Part shown: piece by piece, positions 8,886-17,176 of the stretch
Numbering within the stretch: the stretch's first letter is position 1
Layout of the letters: every line of letters starts with the position of its first letter
Assembly (NCBI GenBank): GCA_937895515.1
Contig: CALAYS010000174.1
Coordinates: 1-17,176, forward strand
Source of the DNA: an uncultured bacterium
Lineage (GTDB): Bacteria > Patescibacteriota > Minisyncoccia > Phycocordibacterales > UBA9973
Direction: 5' to 3'
DNA length: 17,176 nt
The notes under the pieces: generated by a model
Told to the model about the DNA's origin: nothing
Seen by the model: only the letters and a program-made list of their open reading frames with translations
The model's database searches: none
Position numbers and translations under genes: made by a program

Positions 8886-9191
8886 TTAAGTGTAAATTTT
8901 TATAATAATCTTCAAAAACTTTTTTCTAAACTGTGGTTGAATTAATATAGCTGGTAAACTTAACATAAACTCGGTTTGTCTATTTAATTCAGCAACGTAA
9001 GCATGTTTTGCGTTAAAAGCGTAAGCTTCTCATACAGATAATTCTAAAAAAAATCATACTAATAAACTTGTCAATCAAACTCAAAAGAGTGGGATTGTTT
9101 GGAACGTAGTTTCTAAAAGTGTGTAAATTGGCGCTCTGCAGTAGAGTGCGACTAAATACTGATCACTTAAATAATAGTTAAAGTCTGTCAT
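8886..9191 (-). CDS. Unidentified membrane protein orf101
   Basis: An ATG-to-TAA frame of 101 codons begins about 20 bp after the 3' end of rns and ends 13 bp before trnW. Residues about 32-58 are hydrophobic and Trp-rich (IPLFWVWLTSLLVWFFLEL) and should span the membrane once. They are followed by an amphipathic stretch (WEAYAFNAKHAYVAELNRQTE) and a basic C-terminus (FRKKFLKIIIKIYT). Four of the Trp codons are TGA, which is coding-type use. I cannot assign a family. By size and position it could correspond to one of the short ymf genes of other ciliates, some of which are accessory subunits of respiratory complexes. Absence of stop codons over its length and the tight fit between two RNA genes make a real gene likely. 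Confidence 0.65.
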
Positions 9192-9211
9192 CTTAATTAA
9201 GTTTTAAATTT

Positions 9212-11136
9212 GTTTATTCCACCCACAGATTCTTCTACGGGTACCTTGTGTCAACTTAACTCAAATCACCCACAACCTAGTCAGAAGCTTCATCCTTTTA
9301 AAGTTAAAAAAACTTAATCACCACCACTATAATAACCGGGGCCTCGCATTCAGCACACGAGTCCCAAAACCTCTTGGTTGTGACACACAAAATGTGGTCG
9401 CATACACAATGCGATAACAAGGACAAAAATATGGTACGACTTTACTAAACTGTGAACTCTTCGAGTGTGATGGGCGGTGTGTGCAGGATTAGTTTATTAA
9501 TTCATCGCAGCATACTAATCTGCGACTACTAATGATTTCAGCTTCACTGCTTCAAGTTTCAGAAACAATTCCGCACTAAGGTGATTTTTGGAGGTCACTT
9601 CAGATTACTCCTTTGTTACTCTTTGTTTTCACCTTTGTAACACGTGTGTTGCCCAACCTATGAGGACCGTGAGGACTTGACTTCAGCTAGTGTTCGCGTA
9701 CACATAATAGTAAACAAAACTTGTTTGTCCTAAGATGCGTACACTTAGCATAATATGCTTAAAATAGATATCAAGAGGCCCCGCACAGCGTAGCTGTGTT
9801 TAATGGTAAGACATCGTGTCGAACGTTATTGCCATTAGATGTATGACTAACAAACGACATCGCTTTCCTAGGCTCATTACGAGATTATTGTACTTATTCT
9901 TTACGTTTAGTTTTCTCACAATTAGTAGGTCATATAAATTTCACAGCATTCCATCTCAAACACTGCAGGGTGGAGTTAACCACAACCGCATACCACCATT
10001 TTGTAGTAGCAAATTTACATAACACCCCAATAAGTCTCAAGTATTCATGTTACACCCTCCGCTATTCACCCCATTCCGGGTATACCACTATTGAGAAATG
10101 ATACTCACCTTACATAACCTCTTGTATCTTCGTAGGTTGCGTTCGTTTCCAGAACTTAATCCCAGATCGCAAAATACGAACTGACGACAGCCATGCAATA
10201 CCCCTTTAAAATTTTACCTTTAAAGGAAAAAAATTTTAATTACAAAAGTTGGTAAGATTCTACGTGGATTATCGCATTAAACCACATGTTCCACCATTCG
10301 TTCTAATCCCCGCCAATTCTGTTAACTTTGAGTTTTGCAACTATACTCACCAGGCGGATTGCTTAGCGTAAACGTTTAGCAATCAATGTTTACAGTAAGG
10401 ATTACTAGGGTCTCTAATCCTAATCACGCCCCCTACTTTCATACCTCAGCGTCAGAAGATGTGAGACAGGCACATTAGTACACTGGCAAGCAACCACAGG
10501 TCATTACATTTTATCGTTACCTGAGATAACCCCCCGTCTTAACATCCACTCAAGAGTTTGCTTTCTAAGAGTTTTCCACCTTCGCTGGCTTTAGTAAACC
10601 CTTATATTAACCCCGCCTACGTATCCTTTACGCCCAATCATGCCGAATAATGCTAATCGCTCAGGTATTACCGCGGCTGCTGGCACCTGTATTAGCCACG
10701 ACTTCTTTTTATACTTACCCTTATAATGCTCGTATACGTATAGACTTTACAGTTAACCCTTCTTCATCTCCGCTAATTTGATAGGTCATGCTTTCGCACA
10801 TTGCCTAATATTCCTCACTGCTGCCTCAGGGCGGGGTTGTTTCCATACCCCATGTGGTTGACCCTTCTCTCAAATCAACTAGGGATCGTCGGCTCCACAA
10901 CAGATTACCTAATCCCATATGCCAGGACCTAGTATACGCATTGCTGCTTTTTTTAAGTCTTTAACTTCTATACTACTATCCAAAACATATATACTCACCT
11001 CGACGCTAGACGTCCAATCATTTTTGATGTTTCACAAACAATTAACTAGACTTCTCAACTTGCATGTGTTAGGCACTTAGCTAGCATTCACTCCAAGCCA
11101 AGATCACACTCATGATTTTAAATCTTAACCTTTAAA
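9212..11136 (-). rRNA. rns: Mitochondrial small-subunit ribosomal RNA
   Basis: All universal landmarks of 16S-type rRNA are present in order on the minus strand. The 5' region (TGATCTTGGCTTGGAGTGAATGC, followed by AACACATGCAAG) is near 11050-11110. ACGATCCCTAG is near 10880, and GAGGCAGCAGTGAGGAATATT near 10830. The 530 loop GTGCCAGCAGCCGCGG is at about 10670-10690. GGATTAGAGACCCTAGTAATCC is at 10398-10419, and AACTCAAAGTTAACAG near 10320-10335. CACACCGCCCATCAC (decoding site) is at about 9468-9482, and the terminal AAGGTACCCGTAGAAG is near 9225-9245. Ends are approximate: the 5' end must lie near the cox2 stop (11137) and the 3' end shortly after GGTGGAAT (9212-9224). About 1.9 kb is longer than E. 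coli 16S (1.54 kb), so expansions are present. Some ciliates split this rRNA near the 5' end. I cannot decide that here. Confidence 0.95.
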
Positions 11137-12690
11137 CTATCATTGATATCTAAATTTAATGTCTTCTGTATTAACAACTTGTTTACTATTTATTACACCA
11201 ATTCTATGTAATCTTCTAACTCCACGTCTTTGTCATCAAACTAAAAACTGTTCAAATGGTAATGCACATAATCTAACAGGCATATGGTGGTGGTAACGGC
11301 CACAAATTTCAGCACACTGACCATAGTAAAATCCGACGTTATCAATATAAAAAGAGTGGTGTGTAGAACGCCCTGGTACACAATCTAACTTTAAACCTAA
11401 GCCAGGGATAAATCACGAATGTACAACATCATATGAGTTAGTTATAACAGTAATATTAACGTGTGCTGGTAATACTAGGGTTCTCTTTGTTCTTAACAAT
11501 CTTCTAGCTAAAGTTACAGGGACTAACTCACTTCTGTGTCTATTGAATTTTACAGCTCTATGATAATTAAATGAAGCATCGTTTTGCGCTTTTACAGAAC
11601 TGTTACTTGATTTAGTTAAATCCTCTACTAATGGATTAACTAACATAGCAGACTTTAATGTAAATGCATTATAAGCTGGAGTTCTAGCAATTGGTAAAAG
11701 TGTTTTTGGGTCATATTCAACTTTATCGGTAAATTTAAATTTTTGAAGACGTTTATATTTTTTTTGCTTAAATCCTCATAAAGGTTCAGCGTGTTCTGGT
11801 TTTTGTTCTAGTGTTCCGTTTAAAGAATACTTTGCAACAAATAGTAATTGTTTACTTAAAGTTTCGTCACTAGTTTTTAATATTTCCATATTGTGTTTAT
11901 TTATGATACCAGCTAAAATATTTAAAGGTTTAATCTTTACATTATCTACCACATTAGACATAAACTTACTGGTATCGTCAATTAGTTCATTATCGTAATA
12001 CCCTACAGCGACTGGTGTTGGTGTTACTTGCGTTGTTACCTTTTTTAAATCTATATTTTCTGTAGATTCCGCAGATTGATTTACGTAATTAGAAAATTGT
12101 GTTCAGTTATACTTACCTCGTCAATCCTCTACAGAATCTTTCTTTACTTGATCATCACCCAATAACTTATAGTATAACTGTGTATATTCAAGTTGTGATC
12201 CCATATGTAACGCCTCATAGTAAGAATCCGCACAATAAGATTCATTAGGTGTTGAAACAAATCATCTATCGTGTCCAATATTTTTAGGAGCAGCTAGTAT
12301 ATTTTGAGCAGCTGATGCATCAAACTTATAAACTCAATATCACTGTTTCCCTTGTACACGCAATGTAAATAATGACCCTTCATTTTGTCATTCGATCATT
12401 CTTAAAATAAAATTAGAATTTACCAAAATATTACCACATCAACTTAACGGAATTAGTGCGACTAAAAAATCTCCTCATTTACCGTGACCCCTTATACTTG
12501 TATTCATAATTGGGTTAAAGTGTAATACACGCTTATTTACGACCCTTACCACAATAAAGAAATATAAAGCTCAAAATAAAGAAAATCAAAATCATCATCA
12601 ATATTGTCATTGGGATAGGTGAATTAATACGTCTGATTTATGAGTTGAAAAACCGAAATTAAAATTTTGCAATGTTGTTGCTTCTGTCAT
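11137..12690 (-). CDS. cox2: Cytochrome c oxidase subunit 2 with a very large internal insertion
   Basis: Cox2 carries the CuA centre that accepts electrons from cytochrome c. The protein has 517 residues, against about 230-260 usually. Two N-terminal membrane segments precede GKQWYWVYKF at 114-123. The cupredoxin domain resumes at about 395, with DVVHSWFIPGLGLKLD (His424) and GQCAEICGRYHHHM giving CuA ligands Cys459, Glu461, Cys463, His467 and Met470. All ligands are intact. Roughly residues 125-390 (hydrophilic, with conspicuously varied composition) form an insertion of over 200 residues in the first loops of the domain. Ciliate Cox2 proteins are known for such insertions. A basic C-terminal extension of about 45 residues follows. 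The ATG lies 16 bp after the nad5 stop. The TAG stop (11137-11139) sits directly at the 5' end of rns. Confidence 0.97.
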
Positions 12691-12706
12691 AATTTGACCC
12701 CACACT

Positions 12707-14413
12707 TTAGATTAATAACAATAAAAAAAAATATATTACAGCTAAACTAGATTCGACCGCTATAATGTTCTTTCGTCACATAATTAAGATAGTAAGTATA
12801 AATAGTAGTGTGTATATATAATAAAAATAAATATAATAAGAAGAGTATACGTTTGCTAATTTTAATAAAGACAACTCGACACCTGATAACTCAAAAGTAT
12901 ACTCAAATGGTATAACGTTATAAGTAAGCAATCAATTAAAAAATATTGCCGTCGCCAATGAGCTCAGTAATAGGATAAAAACCGCTAACACGTGATTAAA
13001 GGTCGTTAATTTGATTTGGTCTACTGTATTTTGTTTTACAACTAATAAAAAATAGTAAGGTGTAGCTTTTATCCCCTTGTAAAAATCAAAAGTTACATAA
13101 AAAATTAACCTAAAAAAGTATACTAAGCTTGATAGCATACCAATTAAAAGATTCCCTACTATAATAAAGTTAAAAACCCCACTAATTAGTAACTTAAAAA
13201 AAAAAAATTTATAAACATATCCTATCGTAAAAGGTAGTCCCGCTAAATTAGCTCCACAAAACAATAACAATAGAGTATCTAAGCGTAAGACACCGTGACT
13301 AGAGCCCATTCACCTAGTATCTTGAGTACCAAAAACTTTAATAAAAGAACCCGCACAATAAAATGTAGCTGCTTTAAATAGCCCATGCAAAAATAAATAT
13401 AAAACTGTAATAAAAAAGTTACCAGAACTTGCTAACACTCAAAGAAAACCACAGTGACTCATGGTAGAATATGCTAAAAGTTTTTTCATATCAGTCTGAG
13501 CCGCGGCTACAATACCCCCGTAACAAGCAGTTACGGACCCCAATAAAGCAAGTGATGTTGACCACCCCGTGACTATAAATACAGTATTAAACTTACAAAT
13601 AAGATAAATTCCAGCTGAAACTAGTGTTGCCGAATGGATAAGAGCTGAAGCTGGAACGGGAGCTTCCATAGAATCAGGTAATCATAAATGCCCCACTAAT
13701 TGTACAGACTTTATACTTGCACATACAGCTAAACACATTAACCCAGCATTTAGAGTTGTGTCAGAACCTAACCCATCTCATAATACTAAATAAATAAAGG
13801 CGTCACAGTCTGTAGTTTGTGCACAGTGATAAAAACACACCAAAGCAGCTAATAAAAAAACATCACTAACTAAATTAAAGCTAAAAGCTTTGAAACTTGA
13901 TTTTACGGTACCCCTTCTTGTTTGTCAAAAATTAATTAAAAAAAAAGAGGTCAAACCAATTAACTCCCAGCCTAAAAACAAAGTAAAAAAATTTGCCGAC
14001 AAAACTAAAATCAGCATACTCAAAATAAAAGAATTTAATCAGAAAGCAAAAGATAACTCATCAGCCTCGTTTTTAAAGTAGTTTAATATATACAAGTTAG
14101 TTGCGCACCCGATGATTAAAACTAAGAAAGAAAAAGCAAAACTTAATGGGTTTATGCTAAAGCTGATGTAATATTCAATAATATTATTAAATAGATTAAA
14201 TGACTCAAACGAAAGGTTTCAAGTTTTATTATTAAATATAATTTGAAAAAATAAAGCGCTAAATAATATTACAAGAATACCCAATAGTGAACTATTGTAT
14301 GTCACGAAAAATTTAGCTGAAATTCTTTTATTAAAAATAGGAAACATAACTAGGCTTAACGTATAAATTATAAATATGCACACTATTAAAAAACAAATGT
14401 TAAACTCTATCAT
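12707..14413 (-). CDS. nad5: NADH dehydrogenase subunit 5
   Basis: One of the antiporter-like proton-pumping subunits in the complex I membrane arm. The 568-residue polytopic protein contains FLGWELIGLTSFFLINFW, then HLWLPDSMEAPVPASALIHSATLVSAGIYL (Met of SMEAP at about 249) and LLAYSTMSHCGFL, the classic Nad5 core with the proton-channel Glu, Lys and His residues. WMGSSHGVLRLDTLL and AGLPFTIGYVYKFFF follow. The N-terminal region is divergent. The length is a little below the usual about 600. The ATG at 14411-14413 lies 18 bp after orf77, and cox2 follows after 16 bp. Trp is mostly TGA. A plus-strand frame opposite 13890-14081 is only an antisense shadow. Confidence 0.96.
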
Positions 14414-14431
14414 TAAAAAAAAAACTAAAAA

Positions 14432-14665
14432 CTATCTAGGGTTATTATTTTTTTTTGCTCAAGAACTCGTTGCCCATGATGTGAAATAAGCTTTCTCTTC
14501 AAAATTATATCACAACTTATTTATACTACAACCCTTACTAAAAAAAAAATTAGTTTTTACGCTCGAATTTTGTTGCAAGCTCTTTAGCTGCGGTACTTTA
14601 TAGTGTCTAATCAATTTACGACGTTTGCTAACAAAAAATTGGCATTGAGTTGTTAATATTACCAT
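14432..14665 (-). CDS. Unidentified small basic protein orf77
   Basis: A 77-codon ATG-to-TAG frame fills the space between atp6 (6 bp away) and nad5 (18 bp away). The product is basic in its first half (FFVSKRRKLIRHYK near 10-23) and ends with SWATSSWAKKNNNPR. All three Trp-rich positions near the end use TGA or TGG, so the frame is open only in the ciliate mitochondrial code. No transmembrane segment is evident. The basic, soluble character suggests a nucleic-acid-binding or ribosomal protein, but no family signature is visible. A non-coding spacer of this length (about 258 bp) would be exceptional in this compact genome, and this is the main argument for a gene. Confidence 0.5.
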
Positions 14666-14671
14666 TTAATT

Positions 14672-15637
14672 TTATAATCGCGCATATAAAAAATATTTTT
14701 CGTGGCTTTCTAAAACAAAAGTTGTATATAAGAAAAAAAATAAAGTAAAAGATAACATAAAATAGTTAGCTAACTGCGCAAAAAATGTTACAATTAAATG
14801 ACCTTGGTAATAAATTAATAAAATTTGTTGAACTAAGAAATCACTTACGATGTCATATCAATATAAACTTCCTGAATTTCACAGAGTTGGTAAAGAAAAT
14901 AACTTTTCTACGTGAGAAGACCCAACTAAATCACAATTATCATATATAAACTCGGATAATTCAAAAAAAGCTGCGAATAACATTACTAAACGAATATTTT
15001 GGATAATAAAACGAGCCATAACAACAGAAACTGCAATAAAGTCAAAAAATACTTCAACTACAGGGTTGCTAGTTCTCCCAGCTCCTCTTACATAAGCAGC
15101 AAAAGATAATCCAAAACTTTTTAAAACCATTACTGGTGTAAAAATAGCAGTTAATAAAATAAAGTTTAATAACATAATAACTCAAGAGATATTTTGAACA
15201 AAAAAAGTAGAAAAAATAGTAAAAAAAAAAAATCAAATAATTATTACCCCAAACATTAAAAAATACATCATTGCGTCATCTAAAGAACCAACTTCTTCTT
15301 CAAGGTCGGTAAGGTAAGAAAAAGCTACGTGGTGTGTATCGGTATCACTCAAATGATGAGAAATAGCTCGTAACCCCTGGTTAGCTAAATAAACCGCAAA
15401 ACCTAAAGCTAAGCAAAAAACGTAAGTAAAGTTGATAATTAAATTATACACAAAAAGATTACTAAAAAAAGACGCAGCATTTACATTATCTAATACTGCA
15501 AATGTTTCTGCGGAATCTGCAATTGCACTTCATCTCGCTACATAATATTGTTCTTCTAAACTTCATACAGCTGAAGCTAAACCTTCTCAAACATCCTTAA
15601 CAGAGTTCAAATCTAGTCATCGTGTTATACTAATCAT
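14672..15637 (-). CDS. atp6: ATP synthase subunit a, divergent (ymf66-like)
   Basis: A 321-residue polytopic membrane protein. The decisive segment is MARFIIQNIRLVMLFAAFFELSEF (about 207-230). It resembles the helix of subunit a that carries the essential arginine (family LRLFANMxAGH); Arg216, or less likely Arg209, would be that residue facing the c-ring. Upstream are a hydrophilic N-terminal domain with LEEEVGSLDDA and a segment TSNPVVEVFFDFIA. From memory, ymf66 of Tetrahymena was assigned as the ATP synthase a subunit, and this protein has the same character. The ATG (15635-15637) directly follows the cob TAA with no spacer, so the two are probably co-translated or cleaved from one transcript. 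Three TGA(Trp) codons break the frame in the standard code. The call rests on the Arg helix, context and topology. Confidence 0.75.
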
Positions 15638-16885
15638 TTAGTTAGAGTATACTTTAGATAAATTGTATAGTTTAGGTGATCTTAAGCAAGTGGTACTCAT
15701 GTAGATATAAATGTAAGCAAAAGCTAAAAGAGAAGACCCATTTCCACCTAGACGATTAAAAAATCGGCCGTAAGGTAAATATGAAAACGCATACAACAAA
15801 CTAATAAGCATAATACCATAAGTTATTTGATAAAATAAATCTTTTGATGTATGAATTCTACTTAAGTTTAAAATTCTAACAGTAAGGTCTTCGACGTAAA
15901 AATATATAGACATAAACACCGCTTTAATACCTGTATATTCTTTAAACTCTGATTGTGCTAAAATATTAGGCTGGAAATAAAAACTAACGAAAAATAAAGC
16001 TAACCCAATTAACCCAAGATAATGAAATGGGCAGGCGATTAATCAAGCCATGTATGGTCTAAAATATCAATGTGGTGCGACTCCAAAAAACCGTACATCA
16101 GTCTGCATACCAACATCACCTCACATGAAAATTTCATAATTTAAAGCGTCAGGTTCTGGGTATAATAATACACACAACAACCCAATAATAATAACTAAAT
16201 CAATAAATTGACCAACTTCATTTAATAACGCCTCGTCGTATCAATTTAATTCTTGTTTAATACCTTCAAAAGCTTCATCGGTCTTTCAATCGTAATGCAT
16301 ATCGACTCCATGGTAAGCCCCAAAATATGCTAACATAAACGCAGAAATATAATGTAAGTAAGCTAATCTAGTCAAAGTATCAACATTTAAAGTTTGATCT
16401 GTGAATAACAATCAGTAAAGTTTACCTATAAACAAACAAAAACTATGAAAAGCGTTGGTAGCGATAGTTAATGTGATATCACTTAAATGAGTACAACACA
16501 AAGTTAACCCAGAAAAAATAACAAACTGTGTTAATAAAAATAATAAAGCCCCACCCTTTCACGCAGTTTCTTGTTCAAGGCTCATACTATTTAAGTAAAA
16601 TTTTCTAAAAAGATGCATAAATATAAAAATAACTAATAAGTCTACTCCTCTTTCGTGTAAAAAAAAGAAATCATCCGAATATAAAGTTTCACAGTCCTCT
16701 TCTTCTCTTACTAAAGGTACATACATAGACTCAGGTACAAGTGATAGTGCTAACATAGTTCCAGAAACTAATTGGTTAATAATTATTAAAAATACACAAA
16801 AACCAAACAACGCTGGTAATTCGTGAAAAGCAATACGTAATTGTGCAAAATACTTAGCTAAAAATGGTGCGATTTGTCTTCTCAC
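15638..16885 (-). CDS. cob: Cytochrome b (complex III)
   Basis: Cytochrome b holds the two b hemes and the Qo/Qi sites of the bc1 complex. In the 415-residue product both axial heme pairs are visible with the invariant 14-residue spacing: His77/His91 (LHERGVDLLVIFIFMHLFRK) and His178/His192 (YLHYISAFMLAYFGAYHG). The Qo motif normally written PEWY reads PHWY at 271-274 (APHWYFRPYMAWL). The C-terminus (YLPYGRFFNRLGGNG and a long tail) is divergent. There is no ATG near the N-terminus. The frame opens after a TAG at 16931-16933, and GTG at 16883-16885, just before RRQIAPFLAKYF, is the most likely start. It is the first gene after the repeat-bearing region at the right edge, and atp6 abuts its TAA. 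Confidence 0.95.
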
Positions 16886-16930
16886 TGTAAGTAATAAGTG
16901 ATATACGTTTAATACTTTCCTATTACACCC

Positions 16931-17176
16931 CTATGTCTCACGTCGACTCGATGTATATAATGTGTTAAGTAAATACTTAGACCTACCAACTCAATATAGG
17001 GCGCGGGCTCTGTGCTACCCGAAAAACAAGAAAATTAGCTAAAACTGTTAATAGTCAGTTTAGTAACAGACCCAAAATTCGTGCTGGACCCTATCGCCTT
17101 TATATAGGGCACAGACCCCTCGTGCTACCCGAAAAACAAGAAAATTAGCTAAAACTGTTAATAGTCAGTTTAGTAA
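16931..17176. other. Non-coding, presumed control region upstream of cob
   Basis: This is the longest stretch without a gene. It contains an inverted repeat (TAAGTA-AA-TACTTA, 16966-16979), GC-rich patches unlike the surrounding AT-rich DNA, and two copies of a 55-bp repeat. No ORF or convincing tRNA is visible. Because every gene runs leftward from here, I infer that the promoter for this arm, and perhaps the replication start of the linear genome, lies here. Ciliate mitochondrial genomes with two divergent gene arms are known to have repeats in between. No specific promoter can be pointed out. Confidence 0.5.
17012..17176. repeat. Tandem repeat, two copies of a 55-bp identical core with 110-bp spacing
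   Basis: Positions 17012-17066 and 17122-17176 are identical over 55 bp, beginning gtgctacccg and ending gtttagtaa. A looser match (ATAGGG box at 16996-17001 and 17104-17109) precedes both. Each copy contains a stem-loop: CTAAAACTG pairs with CAGTTTAG (17039-17047 with 17056-17063 in the first copy, one bulged A, 8-nt loop). Between the copies CCCTAT (17089-17094) can pair with ATAGGG (17104-17109). The window stops exactly at the end of the second copy, so the true copy number is unknown. Confidence 0.9.

Noticed and set aside
9816..10022. Plus-strand frame of 68 codons
   Set aside because: It lies within the rns gene on the opposite strand.
13890..14081. Plus-strand lysine-rich frame
   Set aside because: It is the reverse strand of nad5, with its lysines coming from Phe/Leu-rich sense codons.
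4082..16885. Apparent frameshifts or pseudogenes from broken frames in nad1, cox1, cox3, cox2, nad5, atp6 and cob
   Set aside because: All breaks are TGA codons. The segments share one frame and join without gaps when TGA is Trp.
16925..17003. Possible tRNA on the minus strand (CCCTAT can pair with ATAGGG)
   Set aside because: The D, anticodon and T arms do not form with acceptable pairing, and the loop signatures are missing.
1..17176. A bacterial or phage accessory system
   Set aside because: The gene set, code, rRNA and telomere are all mitochondrial, and no defence, transposase or integrase gene is visible.

Overview
This window looks like one arm of a linear ciliate mitochondrial genome. 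The evidence is: a tandem 22-bp repeat (3.5 copies) at the left edge, as expected of a ciliate mitochondrial telomere; AT-rich DNA packed almost end to end with genes on one strand; TGA read in frame as tryptophan throughout, together with a tRNA-Trp carrying anticodon UCA; a cox2 and a cox1 with large insertions; an nad1 that stops before its C-terminal part (the split nad1 of ciliates); and highly divergent cox3 and atp6 genes of the ciliate ymf68 and ymf66 type. I cannot place the genus. Cytochrome oxidase genes are present, so it is not a reduced hydrogenosome genome such as that of Nyctotherus.

All recognised genes lie on the minus strand, so transcription runs from the right edge towards the telomere on the left. 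In that order: a repeat-bearing non-coding stretch (16931-17176), cob, atp6 (ymf66-like), orf77, nad5, cox2, small-subunit rRNA (rns), orf101, trnW(UCA), orf82, cox3 (ymf68-like), cox1, nad1 (N-terminal part), orf123, rpl6, rps14, nad7, rps4, rps19, telomere repeats. Spacers are mostly 0-20 bp. Respiratory-chain genes and rns are proximal to the presumed control region, and mitoribosomal protein genes (plus nad7) are distal. Most genes are broken in a standard-code reading because of TGA(Trp) codons. The coordinates here come from re-reading the frames with TGA as Trp.

Together the genes supply core subunits of complex I (Nad1, Nad5, Nad7), complex III (cytochrome b), complex IV (Cox1-3), ATP synthase subunit a, and parts of the mitochondrial ribosome (rns, uS4, uS14, uS19, uL6). 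Four short ORFs (orf77, orf82, orf101, orf123) are not identified. The right edge ends exactly at the end of the second copy of a repeat with about 110-bp spacing and a conserved stem-loop. This suggests that the sequence continues into a central repeat or control region, with the other genome arm beyond it.

I see no foreign defence or mobile system. The most noteworthy points are the rps19 stop codon abutting the telomere repeat, a His in place of Glu in the cytochrome b PEWY motif, the long N-terminal extensions of Rps4 and Cox3, the large Cox2 insertion, and the unidentified ORFs.
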